DNA of 64,000 nucleotides, taken from Geothrix sp. 21YS21S-2. GTDB taxonomy: Bacteria > Acidobacteriota > Holophagae > Holophagales > Holophagaceae. A model generated the notes under the pieces. The model searched no databases, had not been told where the DNA came from, and saw nothing but the letters and a program-made list of their open reading frames with translations. A program made the translations under genes and the position numbers. The stretch covers positions 4,963,001-5,027,000 of the forward strand of contig NZ_CP132910.1 of assembly GCF_030846775.1 (NCBI RefSeq). The letters are read 5' to 3'. Shown in pieces: positions 35,322 to 42,762 of this stretch (position 1 is the first letter of the stretch; each line of letters starts with the position of its first letter).

Positions 35322-36149
35322 TCAGGCCAGCAACGACGCGATCCGTTCCGCGTCCTCCGCCGTCGCGGGGTTGTAGATCACCAGGCTGAGGTCCGTTCGG
35401 CCGTCCACCGCGAAGGCCGAGTACTCGAAGGCGATCGGACCCAGGACCGGGTGGCGCAGGTGCTTGACCGCCTCTCCGTGGCCGCCCCGGACGTCGTTGT
35501 CCCGCCACATCGACCGGAACTCGGGGCTGAGCCGGCAGAGCTCCTCGACGAGGGGCTCGATCTCCGCCGCCGCCCCGGCGCGCGCCGCGTCCGCGCGGAA
35601 CGCCCCCAGCACGAAGCGGGCCACGCCCTCCCAGTCGTACTGCGCGGCGCGGGCGCGGGGGTCGAGGAAGATGAAGCGCAGGATGTTGCGCTGCTCCGGC
35701 GGCAGGGCGCCATAGTCCATCAGCATCAGGGTCGCCGCCCGGTTCCAGGCCACGACGTCCCAGATCGCGGTCCTGATCACGGCGGGACACGGGTCCAGCA
35801 CGTCCAGGACGCGCTGCAGGCGGGGGGTGACGCCCTCGTTCTTCCGGAACCGCACCTCGGGCGGCCGGCCGAGGCCGATGAGGAACAGGTGTTCGCGCTC
35901 GACCTCCGTGAGCATGAGCGCGCCTGCGACCCGGTCGAGCACCTCGGCGGAGGGTGCCCCGCCGCGCCCCTGCTCGAGCCAGGTGTACCAGGTCGGGCTG
36001 ATGTTGGCCCGCTGGGCCACTTCCTCCCGGCGCAGGCCCGGGGTCCGGCGGCGCCCGGAGGGAAACCCCAGCGCGGCCGGGTCGAGCCGGGTGCGCCGGT
36101 CCCGCAGGTAGGTTCCGAGCGGATTCTCGCCAAGGGGGTGCTCACTCAT
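35322..36149 (-). CDS. XRE-type regulator with MmyB-like ligand domain
   Basis: 275 residues. The N-terminal HTH (TPGLRREEVAQRANISPTWY, then LEQGRG) is of XRE type; the C-terminal ~170 residues carry DVVAWNRAATLMLMDYG, NILRFIFLDPRAR and a closing YNPATAEDAERIASLLA, the MmyB fatty-acid-binding-like domain. Such regulators usually sit divergent from a SDR or NmrA-like oxidoreductase, as here (36242). It probably represses both genes from the shared region. Confidence 0.9.
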   Translation of the reverse strand: MSEHPLGENPLGTYLRDRRTRLDPAALGFPSGRRRTPGLRREEVAQRANISPTWYTWLEQGRGGAPSAEVLDRVAGALMLTEVEREHLFLIGLGRPPEVRFRKNEGVTPRLQRVLDVLDPCPAVIRTAIWDVVAWNRAATLMLMDYGALPPEQRNILRFIFLDPRARAAQYDWEGVARFVLGAFRADAARAGAAAEIEPLVEELCRLSPEFRSMWRDNDVRGGHGEAVKHLRHPVLGPIAFEYSAFAVDGRTDLSLVIYNPATAEDAERIASLLA

Positions 36150-36180
36150 CCGGGTAGTCCTTTTACTATGATGAACCCAC

Positions 36181-36193
36181 TACTTTACAAGTA
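36181..36193. promoter_or_regulatory. Candidate operator in the MmyB/SDR divergent promoter
   Basis: TACTT-TAC-AAGTA is an inverted repeat in the 92-bp region between the two starts. On the minus strand it covers a -35-like TTGTAA, 16 nt before TAGTAA as -10 for the regulator gene. Autoregulation is inferred from position only. Confidence 0.4.
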
Positions 36194-36241
36194 TAGCCCG
36201 CGGACCGAACGTGGGGTTCAAGGCACCCAGGAGGTTTGCTT

Positions 36242-37138
36242 ATGCGCGTATTCGTCACAGGTGCGACCGGATTCATCGGGTCGGCGGTCGTCAAGGAGCT
36301 GGTCGCCGCGGGCCACCAGGTCCTGGGGCTCTGCCGCTCGGACGGGAAAGCGGCAGCCTTGGCTGCCGCCGGGGCCGAGGTCCATCGCGGCTCCCTAGAG
36401 GACCTCGAGTCCCTCAGGAAGGGCGCCGACCGTTCCGACGGCGTTCTCCATCTGGCCTTCAACCACGACTTCTCGAAATTCGCGGCGAACTGCGAGGATG
36501 ACCGCCGGGTGATCAAGGCGCTCGGCTCGCTGCTGGCAGGCTCCCGCCGGCCGCTGGTCATCACTTCCGGGACGGGGATGGCCAACACCACGCCCGGCGA
36601 GCCGGCCCGGGAGGACAATCCCACGATCGGTTCCGGGGTGATCCCCCGCGCCGCCTCGGAGGAGGCGGGGGACGCCGCCGCGGCGGCCGGGGTCAACGTG
36701 TCGGTGGTGCGGCTCCCGCAGGTCCATGACCCGGTCAAGCAGGGACTCCTCACCCCCGCCATCGAGCTGTTCCGTTCCAGGGGCGCCTGCGCCCACATCG
36801 GCGACGGCGGCAACCGCTGGCCGGCGGCGCACGTCCTCGACGTGGCCCGCCTCTACCGGCTGGCGCTCGAAAAGGCCGAGCCGGGCGCGAAGTACCACGC
36901 GGTGGCGGAGGAGGGCGTGCCGATGCGCGCCATCACCGAAACCCTCGGCCGGCGGCTGAACCTGCCGGTCAAGGCCCTCGCCCCGGAGGAGGCGCAGGCC
37001 TTTTTCGGCTGGCTCGCAGGGTTCGCGGGCCACGATATGCCCGCTTCCAGCGAACAGACCCGGAGGAAGCTGGGATGGGAACCGTCCGGGCCGGGACTGC
37101 TCGCCGACCTGGAGGCCTGGGTTCCGCCTGAAGGCTGA
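36242..37138 (+). CDS. NAD-dependent epimerase/dehydratase-like SDR protein
   Basis: 298 residues from ATG 36242, with AGGAGG upstream. Extended-SDR features: VFVTGATGFIGSAVVKELVA (GxxGxxG), VLHLAFNHD, VITSGTGMAN; later YHAVAEEGVPMRAIT and the C-terminal RRKLGWEPSGPGLL region. A clear YxxxK is not seen at the usual place, so the catalytic status is open. Many relatives are stress-induced and controlled by a divergent MmyB-type regulator, which matches this locus. Confidence 0.85.
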   Translation: MRVFVTGATGFIGSAVVKELVAAGHQVLGLCRSDGKAAALAAAGAEVHRGSLEDLESLRKGADRSDGVLHLAFNHDFSKFAANCEDDRRVIKALGSLLAGSRRPLVITSGTGMANTTPGEPAREDNPTIGSGVIPRAASEEAGDAAAAAGVNVSVVRLPQVHDPVKQGLLTPAIELFRSRGACAHIGDGGNRWPAAHVLDVARLYRLALEKAEPGAKYHAVAEEGVPMRAITETLGRRLNLPVKALAPEEAQAFFGWLAGFAGHDMPASSEQTRRKLGWEPSGPGLLADLEAWVPPEG

Positions 37139-37186
37139 CCTCCCGGGACCTCCCTCGGCGCGGCTGGAACGGCGGCTCAGGGAGGA

Positions 37187-38626
37187 TCAGCTCCCGCTGG
37201 CCGCCGTTGCCGGCCAGCCGCCGCCCAGCGCCTTGCACAGGGCGATCAGGTCCTGGGCGACGGCCTGGTCGCTCTGCACGAGGCTGTCCTGGGCCTGGTA
37301 CACCGTCCGCTCCGCGTCCAGGACGTTGATGAAGCTGGTCAGGCCGCTGGCGTACTGCTGGCGCGCCACCTCCAGGGCCCGGCCGCTGGAGGCCACGGCC
37401 GCCCGCAGGGGCACGTTGCGGGCCTGCTCCTTGGCGTAGGCCACCAGGGCGTTCTCCACCTCCTCGAAGCCGGTCAGCACGGCCTTCTCGTAGGCGGCCA
37501 GGGCCTGCTCCTGGCGCGCGTCCTGGACGCGGATGTTCGCGCGGATCCGGCCCGCCGCGAAGATCGGCCAGCGGAAGGAGGGGCCCCAGGACCAGGTCGA
37601 ACTGGCGGAGGAGAGGAGGCTGCCGCTCTGGGCGCTTTCCCAGCCGAACCTGCCGCCAAGCGAGAACGCGGGATAGAGATCGGCCGTGGCGACGCCCACC
37701 CGCGCGGAGGCTTCGGCCAGGTGGCGCTCCGCCACCCGGATGTCGGGGCGGCGCCGCACCAGGTCGGCCGGGAGGCCCGCGGGAACCTCCGCCGGCGCGG
37801 CGGGAATCGGCGCGGTGGCGGCCAGCTCCTCGCGCAGGGTGCCCGGGGCCTGGCCCAGCAGCACCCCGAGGTGGTGCAGGGCGGCCAGGAATCCGCCTTC
37901 CAGGGCCGGCACCTGGCTTTCGGTCTGGGCCAGGATGGTAGCGGCCTGCTCCGGCTCGAGGCTGCTGGTGAAGCCCTGCTGGTACCGGGAACGGGCCAGG
38001 GCCACGATGTCGCGCTGGGCGGTGAGGTTCTCCCTGGCGATGGCCAGGCGCTGCTGGAACCCCCGGGCGGCCACGTAGTTGCGCGCCACTTCCGCCACCA
38101 GGCTGACCTGGGCGTCGGCCAGGCTGTAGCCTGCGGCCGCCAGGGCGGCGTCGGCCTCCTCCACGCGGCGCCGGTTGCCGCCGAAGAGGTCCAGTTCCCA
38201 GCTGGCGTCGAACCCGGCCTGGTAGATGTCGCTGGTCAAGGGGGTCCCGGGGGGCAGCAGGCCGCCCAGGAGGGGCTGGTGGGCGCTCTGGCGCTCCCGG
38301 CCGGCGGATCCCGAGGCCTCCACGTCGGGACCCAGGGCCGAGCCGGCCACGCCGCGCCGGGCCCGGGCTTCCCGGAGGCGGGCCTGGGCCTGTCGGAGGT
38401 CCAGGTTGGCCTTCAGGGCCCGCTCCACCAGGGAGGCCAGCTCGGGGTCCTTGAAGGCCGTCCACCACCGGGCCAGATCGGCGCCGCGGCTGGTCTCGCC
38501 GCCGGCCAGGGGCTCGCTCCACCGGCTGGGCGCCCGGGGTTCCGGGGGCCGGTAGGTGGGGCCGACCTTGCAGCCGGTGAGCATTGCGGTGGCCGCCAGG
38601 GCCAGGAAAGGAATCGAGGTTCGCAT
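37187..38626 (-). CDS. Outer-membrane efflux lipoprotein, NodT/OprM family
   Basis: 479 residues from ATG 38626 (GGAGAAG upstream, lipobox MLTGC), so acylated and exported to the outer membrane. Two OEP repeats are present, with typical segments LRQAQARLREARARRG, ELDLFGGNRRRVEEA, RRRPDIRVAERHLAEASARV and SFINVLDAERTVYQAQ. It forms the TolC-like channel of the efflux system encoded upstream by the EmrB and EmrA homologues, 25 nt away. A slightly longer start at 38641 is possible. Confidence 0.92.
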   Translation of the reverse strand: MRTSIPFLALAATAMLTGCKVGPTYRPPEPRAPSRWSEPLAGGETSRGADLARWWTAFKDPELASLVERALKANLDLRQAQARLREARARRGVAGSALGPDVEASGSAGRERQSAHQPLLGGLLPPGTPLTSDIYQAGFDASWELDLFGGNRRRVEEADAALAAAGYSLADAQVSLVAEVARNYVAARGFQQRLAIARENLTAQRDIVALARSRYQQGFTSSLEPEQAATILAQTESQVPALEGGFLAALHHLGVLLGQAPGTLREELAATAPIPAAPAEVPAGLPADLVRRRPDIRVAERHLAEASARVGVATADLYPAFSLGGRFGWESAQSGSLLSSASSTWSWGPSFRWPIFAAGRIRANIRVQDARQEQALAAYEKAVLTGFEEVENALVAYAKEQARNVPLRAAVASSGRALEVARQQYASGLTSFINVLDAERTVYQAQDSLVQSDQAVAQDLIALCKALGGGWPATAASGS

Positions 38627-38651
38627 GGGGTTCTTCTCCACGATGGGGGGC

Positions 38652-40202
38652 TCAGTGACCCATTGCCGGCTGGACGTCCCTGCGCACGCGGCGGAGCAGC
38701 AGGACCACGGCGATGACGATCACGCAGGCGACGGTCAGGATGCGGAACACGTCCAGGTAGGAGAGCATCGCCGCCTGGACCTGGACCTGGTTGTAGAAGC
38801 CCAGCAGGCCCTTCGGGGCGAGCCCGCCGTCGGGGTGCAGGCGGTGCATCAGGGGCAGGTTCGCCCGGGTGGCCGTGGCCGCCAGGTACATCTGGTGCAC
38901 CTGGGCCCGGCGCACCAGGAGGGTGGTGGCCACGGCGATGCCGATGCTGCCGCCCAGGTTGCGCATGAGGTTCATCATGGCGCTGGCCTGGTTGCTCTTC
39001 CCGGGGGGCAGGTTGCTGTAGGCGATGGTGTTGAGGGGAATGAAGAACAGCGGCAGTCCCATGCACTGGATCAGCCGGGCCCAGAGCAGGTGGTTGAAGG
39101 CGATCTGGGCGGTGAAGCCCGACATCATCACCAGCGACACGGCCAGCAGGGAGAGGCCGAAGGCCATCAGGTACTTGGGCTGCACCTTGCGCACGAGGGC
39201 CCCGGCGACGGGCATCATGACCATGAGCATCAGGCCGCCCGGCATCAGCACGAGGCCGGCCTGGGTGGCGTCGTAGCCCAGGAGCTGCTGGGCCAGGAGC
39301 GGCACCAGGACGGTGGTGGAATTGAGGATGAACCCGACGACGAACTGCAGGCCCATGGAGGTGGCCAGGCTCCCGTTGCGCAGCAGGGGCAGGTCCACCA
39401 CGGGATCCTTCGCGATCATCGTCTCCCACACCACCAGGCCGATGATGCCGGCCAGGGTGAGCAGGAAGAAGGCGACGATGGCGGGCGAGCCGAACCAGTC
39501 GGACTCCTGGCCCTTGTCCAGGAAGACCTGCAGGGCGCCGAAGGCCAGCACCACGAAGGCGAAACCCATGGCGTCCACCCGGATGGGCTTTTTCGGAGCC
39601 TGCTCTTTCGGCGGATCCTGGATGAGCCGCTGGGTGAGCAGGAGGGACACCACGCCCACCGGCACGTTCATGAAGAAGATCCAGCGCCAGGAGAAGTTGT
39701 CGGTGATCCAGCCGCCGAGGGTGGGACCGATGGCCGGCGCCACCACCACGGCGATGCCGTAGACCGCGAAGGCCATGCCGAAGTACTTGCCGGGGAAGGT
39801 GTCGGCCAGCATGCTCTGCTCGCTGGGGGCGAGCCCCCCGCCGCCGGCGCCCTGGAGGACCCGGCACAGCAGCAGCACGCCCAGGGAGGGGGCGATGCCG
39901 CAGAGGAAGGAGCTGGCGGTGAAGAGGGCCACGCAGATCATGTAGAAGCGCTTGCGGCCCAGGGTGTTGGACAGCCAGCCGCTGATGGGGATGATGATGG
40001 CGTTGGCGGCCAGGTAGCTGGTGAGCACCCAGGTGGCCTGGCTCTGGCTGGCGCCCAGGCTTCCGCCGATGTGCCCCAGGGCCACGTTGGCGATGCTGGT
40101 GTCCAGCACCTCCATGAAGGTGGCCAGGGAGATCACCACGGCGACAAGCCACGGGTTGGCGCCGGGCTTGGCGGCGCTGTTGGGAGTTCTCGGGAAGGGC
40201 AT
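38652..40202 (-). CDS. DHA2 (14-TM) MFS multidrug transporter, EmrB/QacA type
   Basis: 516 residues with about 14 membrane segments. Motifs: FMEVLDTSIANVALGHI (motif D1), SGWLSNTLGRKRFYM (motif A), LQGAGGGGLAPSEQSML, and IGPTLGGWITDNFSWRWIFF (motif C), all typical of EmrB. It drives drug/proton antiport through the inner membrane and pairs with the EmrA homologue upstream and the OprM-like channel downstream, forming a trans-envelope pump. Confidence 0.93.
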   Translation of the reverse strand: MPFPRTPNSAAKPGANPWLVAVVISLATFMEVLDTSIANVALGHIGGSLGASQSQATWVLTSYLAANAIIIPISGWLSNTLGRKRFYMICVALFTASSFLCGIAPSLGVLLLCRVLQGAGGGGLAPSEQSMLADTFPGKYFGMAFAVYGIAVVVAPAIGPTLGGWITDNFSWRWIFFMNVPVGVVSLLLTQRLIQDPPKEQAPKKPIRVDAMGFAFVVLAFGALQVFLDKGQESDWFGSPAIVAFFLLTLAGIIGLVVWETMIAKDPVVDLPLLRNGSLATSMGLQFVVGFILNSTTVLVPLLAQQLLGYDATQAGLVLMPGGLMLMVMMPVAGALVRKVQPKYLMAFGLSLLAVSLVMMSGFTAQIAFNHLLWARLIQCMGLPLFFIPLNTIAYSNLPPGKSNQASAMMNLMRNLGGSIGIAVATTLLVRRAQVHQMYLAATATRANLPLMHRLHPDGGLAPKGLLGFYNQVQVQAAMLSYLDVFRILTVACVIVIAVVLLLRRVRRDVQPAMGH

Positions 40203-40229
40203 GGGTCGCTCGTTGTCAGGAGGGCGGCG

Positions 40230-41339
40230 TCAGGAACGCACCCGCACCTTGGGTTCCACGGACATGCCCGGGGCCAGCTGGCCCAGGTTGCCGTTGTCGA
40301 GGAGGATCTTCACGGGGACGCGCTGGACGACCTTGACGAAGTTGCCCGTGGCGTTCTCGGTGGGGATCACGCTGAAGCGGGAACCGGTGCCGGACTGGAT
40401 GGAATCCACCCTCCCGGTGAGGGCCAGGCCGGGGAAGGCGTCCACGCTCACCTCGACGGGCTGGCCCGGGGCCATGTGCCTGAGCTGGGTCTCCTTGAAG
40501 TTCGCCACCACCCACACCTGGGCCGGCACGATCTGGAAGAGCGGGTTGGCGGGGGTGACGTAGGCGCCCGCGTCCACCGCCTTGCCGGCGATGCGCCCGT
40601 CCACGGGGGCCAGGATGCGGCAGTGGTCCAGGTTCACGCGGGCCTTGCGGGTGTCGGCCTGGGCCTTCTGGTAGTCGCCCTCGGCCGCGGTGACGGTGGC
40701 CCGGGCCTGGGCCACCTGGGCCTGGGCGGAGCGCACCTGGGCCCGGGCCCGCTCCAGGGAGGCGAAGGAGGTCTTGCGGCCGGCGACGGCGGTGTCCAGG
40801 TCCTTCTGGGAACGGGCCCGGGCGTCGACGCCCTGCTGGCGGCGCAGCTCGGTCTCGGCGTTCTCGAAGGTGGCCTGCAGGGAATGGAGGGTCGCCTCGG
40901 CTTCGACCACGGCGCTTTCGGCCGCCGCAACGCCGGCCTGGGCCTGGGCCCGCTTGCCCAGCGCGGCCGCCTCCGCGCCCCGGGCCTGTTCCAGGGCCAC
41001 CTGGAAGTCGGTGGGGTCCAGTTCCACGAGGAGGTCGCCCTTGTGGACCACCTGGTTGTCGTCAATGTGCACCACGGCCGCCTGGGCGGCCACCTGCGGA
41101 CTGATGCCGATGATGTGGCCGTCGATGAACGCGTCGTCCGTGGATTCGAAGGGCGCCACCTGGCGCACGTAGTAGACGGCCCCCAGGGAGCCGGCCACCA
41201 GCGCGCCGGCGACGAGGAGGGAGGACAGCCGGCGGCTGGAGGCCGGGGCGGCCGCGGACGGCTCCGGGGCGGCGACGGCGGAAGCTCCGTCCACCAGGGA
41301 TGGGGCCGGTCCGGCAGTCTGGGAAGCGGCAGTAGTCAT
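40230..41339 (-). CDS. Membrane-fusion (adaptor) protein, HlyD/EmrA family
   Basis: 369 residues. One N-terminal TM (LLVAGALVAGSLGAVYYV), then lipoyl-like half ESTDDAFIDGHIIGISPQVA, a long alpha-hairpin rich in Ala/Gln/Glu, the second lipoyl half ILAPVDGRIAGKAVDAGAYV and a beta-barrel with FPGLALTGRVDSIQSGTGS. It links the EmrB-type pump to the outer-membrane channel across the periplasm. Gap to the emrB-like gene is 27 nt. Confidence 0.92.
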   Translation of the reverse strand: MTTAASQTAGPAPSLVDGASAVAAPEPSAAAPASSRRLSSLLVAGALVAGSLGAVYYVRQVAPFESTDDAFIDGHIIGISPQVAAQAAVVHIDDNQVVHKGDLLVELDPTDFQVALEQARGAEAAALGKRAQAQAGVAAAESAVVEAEATLHSLQATFENAETELRRQQGVDARARSQKDLDTAVAGRKTSFASLERARAQVRSAQAQVAQARATVTAAEGDYQKAQADTRKARVNLDHCRILAPVDGRIAGKAVDAGAYVTPANPLFQIVPAQVWVVANFKETQLRHMAPGQPVEVSVDAFPGLALTGRVDSIQSGTGSRFSVIPTENATGNFVKVVQRVPVKILLDNGNLGQLAPGMSVEPKVRVRS

Positions 41340-41429
41340 GGGAAACCTCGAAAGTGGGTAGAGAAGGACCCGGCAGCCTTCCGGCCGCCTCCCGGTCCGG
41401 GAGCGGATTCAAACGATGGCCAGGGAGCG

Positions 41430-41957
41430 CTATTCGCTCCGATACGAGGGGAGACCTTCCTGGATCCTCTGCAGCAGGATGGCCAGGGTCTCCCGTTCCT
41501 CCGGGCTCAGGACGGACATGAGCCGTTCGATGCCTTGGAACTTCTGGGGCAGGTAGGTGTTCACCAGCTCCAGGCCGGCGGGGGTGATGGTGATCAGCCG
41601 GGTGCGCCGGTCCTCGGGGGCCTCGACCCGCTTGACCAGGCCGTCCTGTTCCAGGCTGTCTACGAGGCCGGTGATGCTGCCCTTGGTGACGGTCATCAGT
41701 TCGGCCAGCCGGGAGTGGGACAGCGGCTCAGGCTGGTTCTCCAGGAGCAGGACGAGCGTCATGATGCGCCCCTCACCCAAGCCGTGGCAGGAGAGCTTGG
41801 AGTTGGCGATCTCCCGGATCTCGTCGGAGACGCTCATGAGCAGCAGGTAGGCCTCAAGGGTCCCCCGGTCCACCGTCGGGGCGCCGATGCGTTCGACTAA
41901 ACGCTGAATGCGCTCATACTTGGGCGATCGGAATTGGGGCGTTGGGCAGGGTGTCAA
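41430..41957 (-). CDS. MarR-family regulator of the efflux operon
   Basis: About 175 residues from TTG 41957, chosen because AGGGG lies about 5 nt upstream and because the promoter (41983-42013) sits just before it. Winged-helix DNA-binding part: LSHSRLAELMTVTKGSITGL (recognition helix), LVKRVEAPEDRRTRLITITP (wing). Dimerisation helices flank it. First gene of the marR-emrA-emrB-oprM set (90-nt gap), so it is the expected repressor, released by a pump substrate. Confidence 0.85.
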   Translation of the reverse strand: MTPCPTPQFRSPKYERIQRLVERIGAPTVDRGTLEAYLLLMSVSDEIREIANSKLSCHGLGEGRIMTLVLLLENQPEPLSHSRLAELMTVTKGSITGLVDSLEQDGLVKRVEAPEDRRTRLITITPAGLELVNTYLPQKFQGIERLMSVLSPEERETLAILLQRIQEGLPSYRSE

Positions 41958-41982
41958 AGGGGTCCCCTTGGTTGAGGTCTGG

Positions 41983-42013
41983 ATAGTATGGGTCCATACG
42001 ATTAGGTCGTCAA
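41983..42013 (-). promoter_or_regulatory. marR promoter with overlapping palindromic operator
   Basis: On the minus strand a -35 TTGACG (42008-42013) is followed after about 17-19 nt by -10-like CATACTAT. Between and across them lies GTATGG-GT-CCATAC (41986-41999), with two more flanking pairs (8 of 9 pairs over 20 bp). A dimeric MarR site over the promoter is the likely autorepressor site. Inference. Confidence 0.5.
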
Positions 42014-42145
42014 CCGTCGCCGCAAAAAAATTGTTCGGACACCTTTTGGGGGTCCCGGGTCCAGGCATGGGTGGTGTTGAAGGGGGTCCAAAGGTGGGAG
42101 AATCGTGAACATCCCATCCATCCAGGTTTCCACGGAGCTCCCGCC

Positions 42146-42691
42146 ATGCGCGCACCTGCCCGATCCTCCCTGCTCCGCGCCACCCTCGCGGCGCTCCTCC
42201 TGGTCCTGCCGGCCGGGGCCGGGGCGCCGGCCAAGACCCCATCCCGCGAGGCGACCCTGGCCGCCGCGCGCGAACTCATGACGTCCTGCCACTACACCGC
42301 CTTGTGCACGGTCGCCGCCGACGGCGGCCCCCGGGTGCGGACCATGAATCCCTTTCCCCCCGAGGCGGACATGTCCGTCTGGATGGCCACCAGCGACACG
42401 ACCCTCAAGGTGCAGGAACTTCGCGCCAACCCCAAGGTGACGCTCTTCTACGGCGACCTGACCCGGATGGAAGGCTACGTCGCCCTGCGCGGCAAGGCGG
42501 TCCTGGTCACCGACCCGGCCGAGATCGCCAGGCGCCACCGCGCCTACTGGGACCAGGCCTTCCCGGGCGGCAGGAACCTGGTGCTGATCCACGTGGTGCC
42601 GGAACGGCTGGAGGTGATCTCCTACAAGCATGGGCTGAACAACGATCCCGCGGCCTGGACGGCGCCGGCGGTGACGTTCCCGGCCTCCTGA
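42146..42691 (+). CDS. Secreted pyridoxamine 5'-phosphate oxidase-fold protein
   Basis: 181 residues from ATG 42146; a signal peptide (RSSLLRATLAALLLVLPAGA) precedes a split-barrel domain: LMTSCHYTALCTVAADGGPR, MNPFPPEADMSVWMATS, ANPKVTLFYGDLTRMEGYVA, LVLIHVVPERLEVISYK. This is the PPOX/general-stress-protein-26 fold, which usually binds FMN, haem or F420. Export is unusual for it. Divergent from marR and converging with the hybrid kinase; ligand unknown. Confidence 0.82.
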   Translation: MRAPARSSLLRATLAALLLVLPAGAGAPAKTPSREATLAAARELMTSCHYTALCTVAADGGPRVRTMNPFPPEADMSVWMATSDTTLKVQELRANPKVTLFYGDLTRMEGYVALRGKAVLVTDPAEIARRHRAYWDQAFPGGRNLVLIHVVPERLEVISYKHGLNNDPAAWTAPAVTFPAS

Positions 42692-42762
42692 ACGTTCGCG
42701 GCGGGCGGAGCGACCCTTCCCCCTCAAGGCCCGGCAGGGGGCCGCCAGCGACTCGGGGCTGT

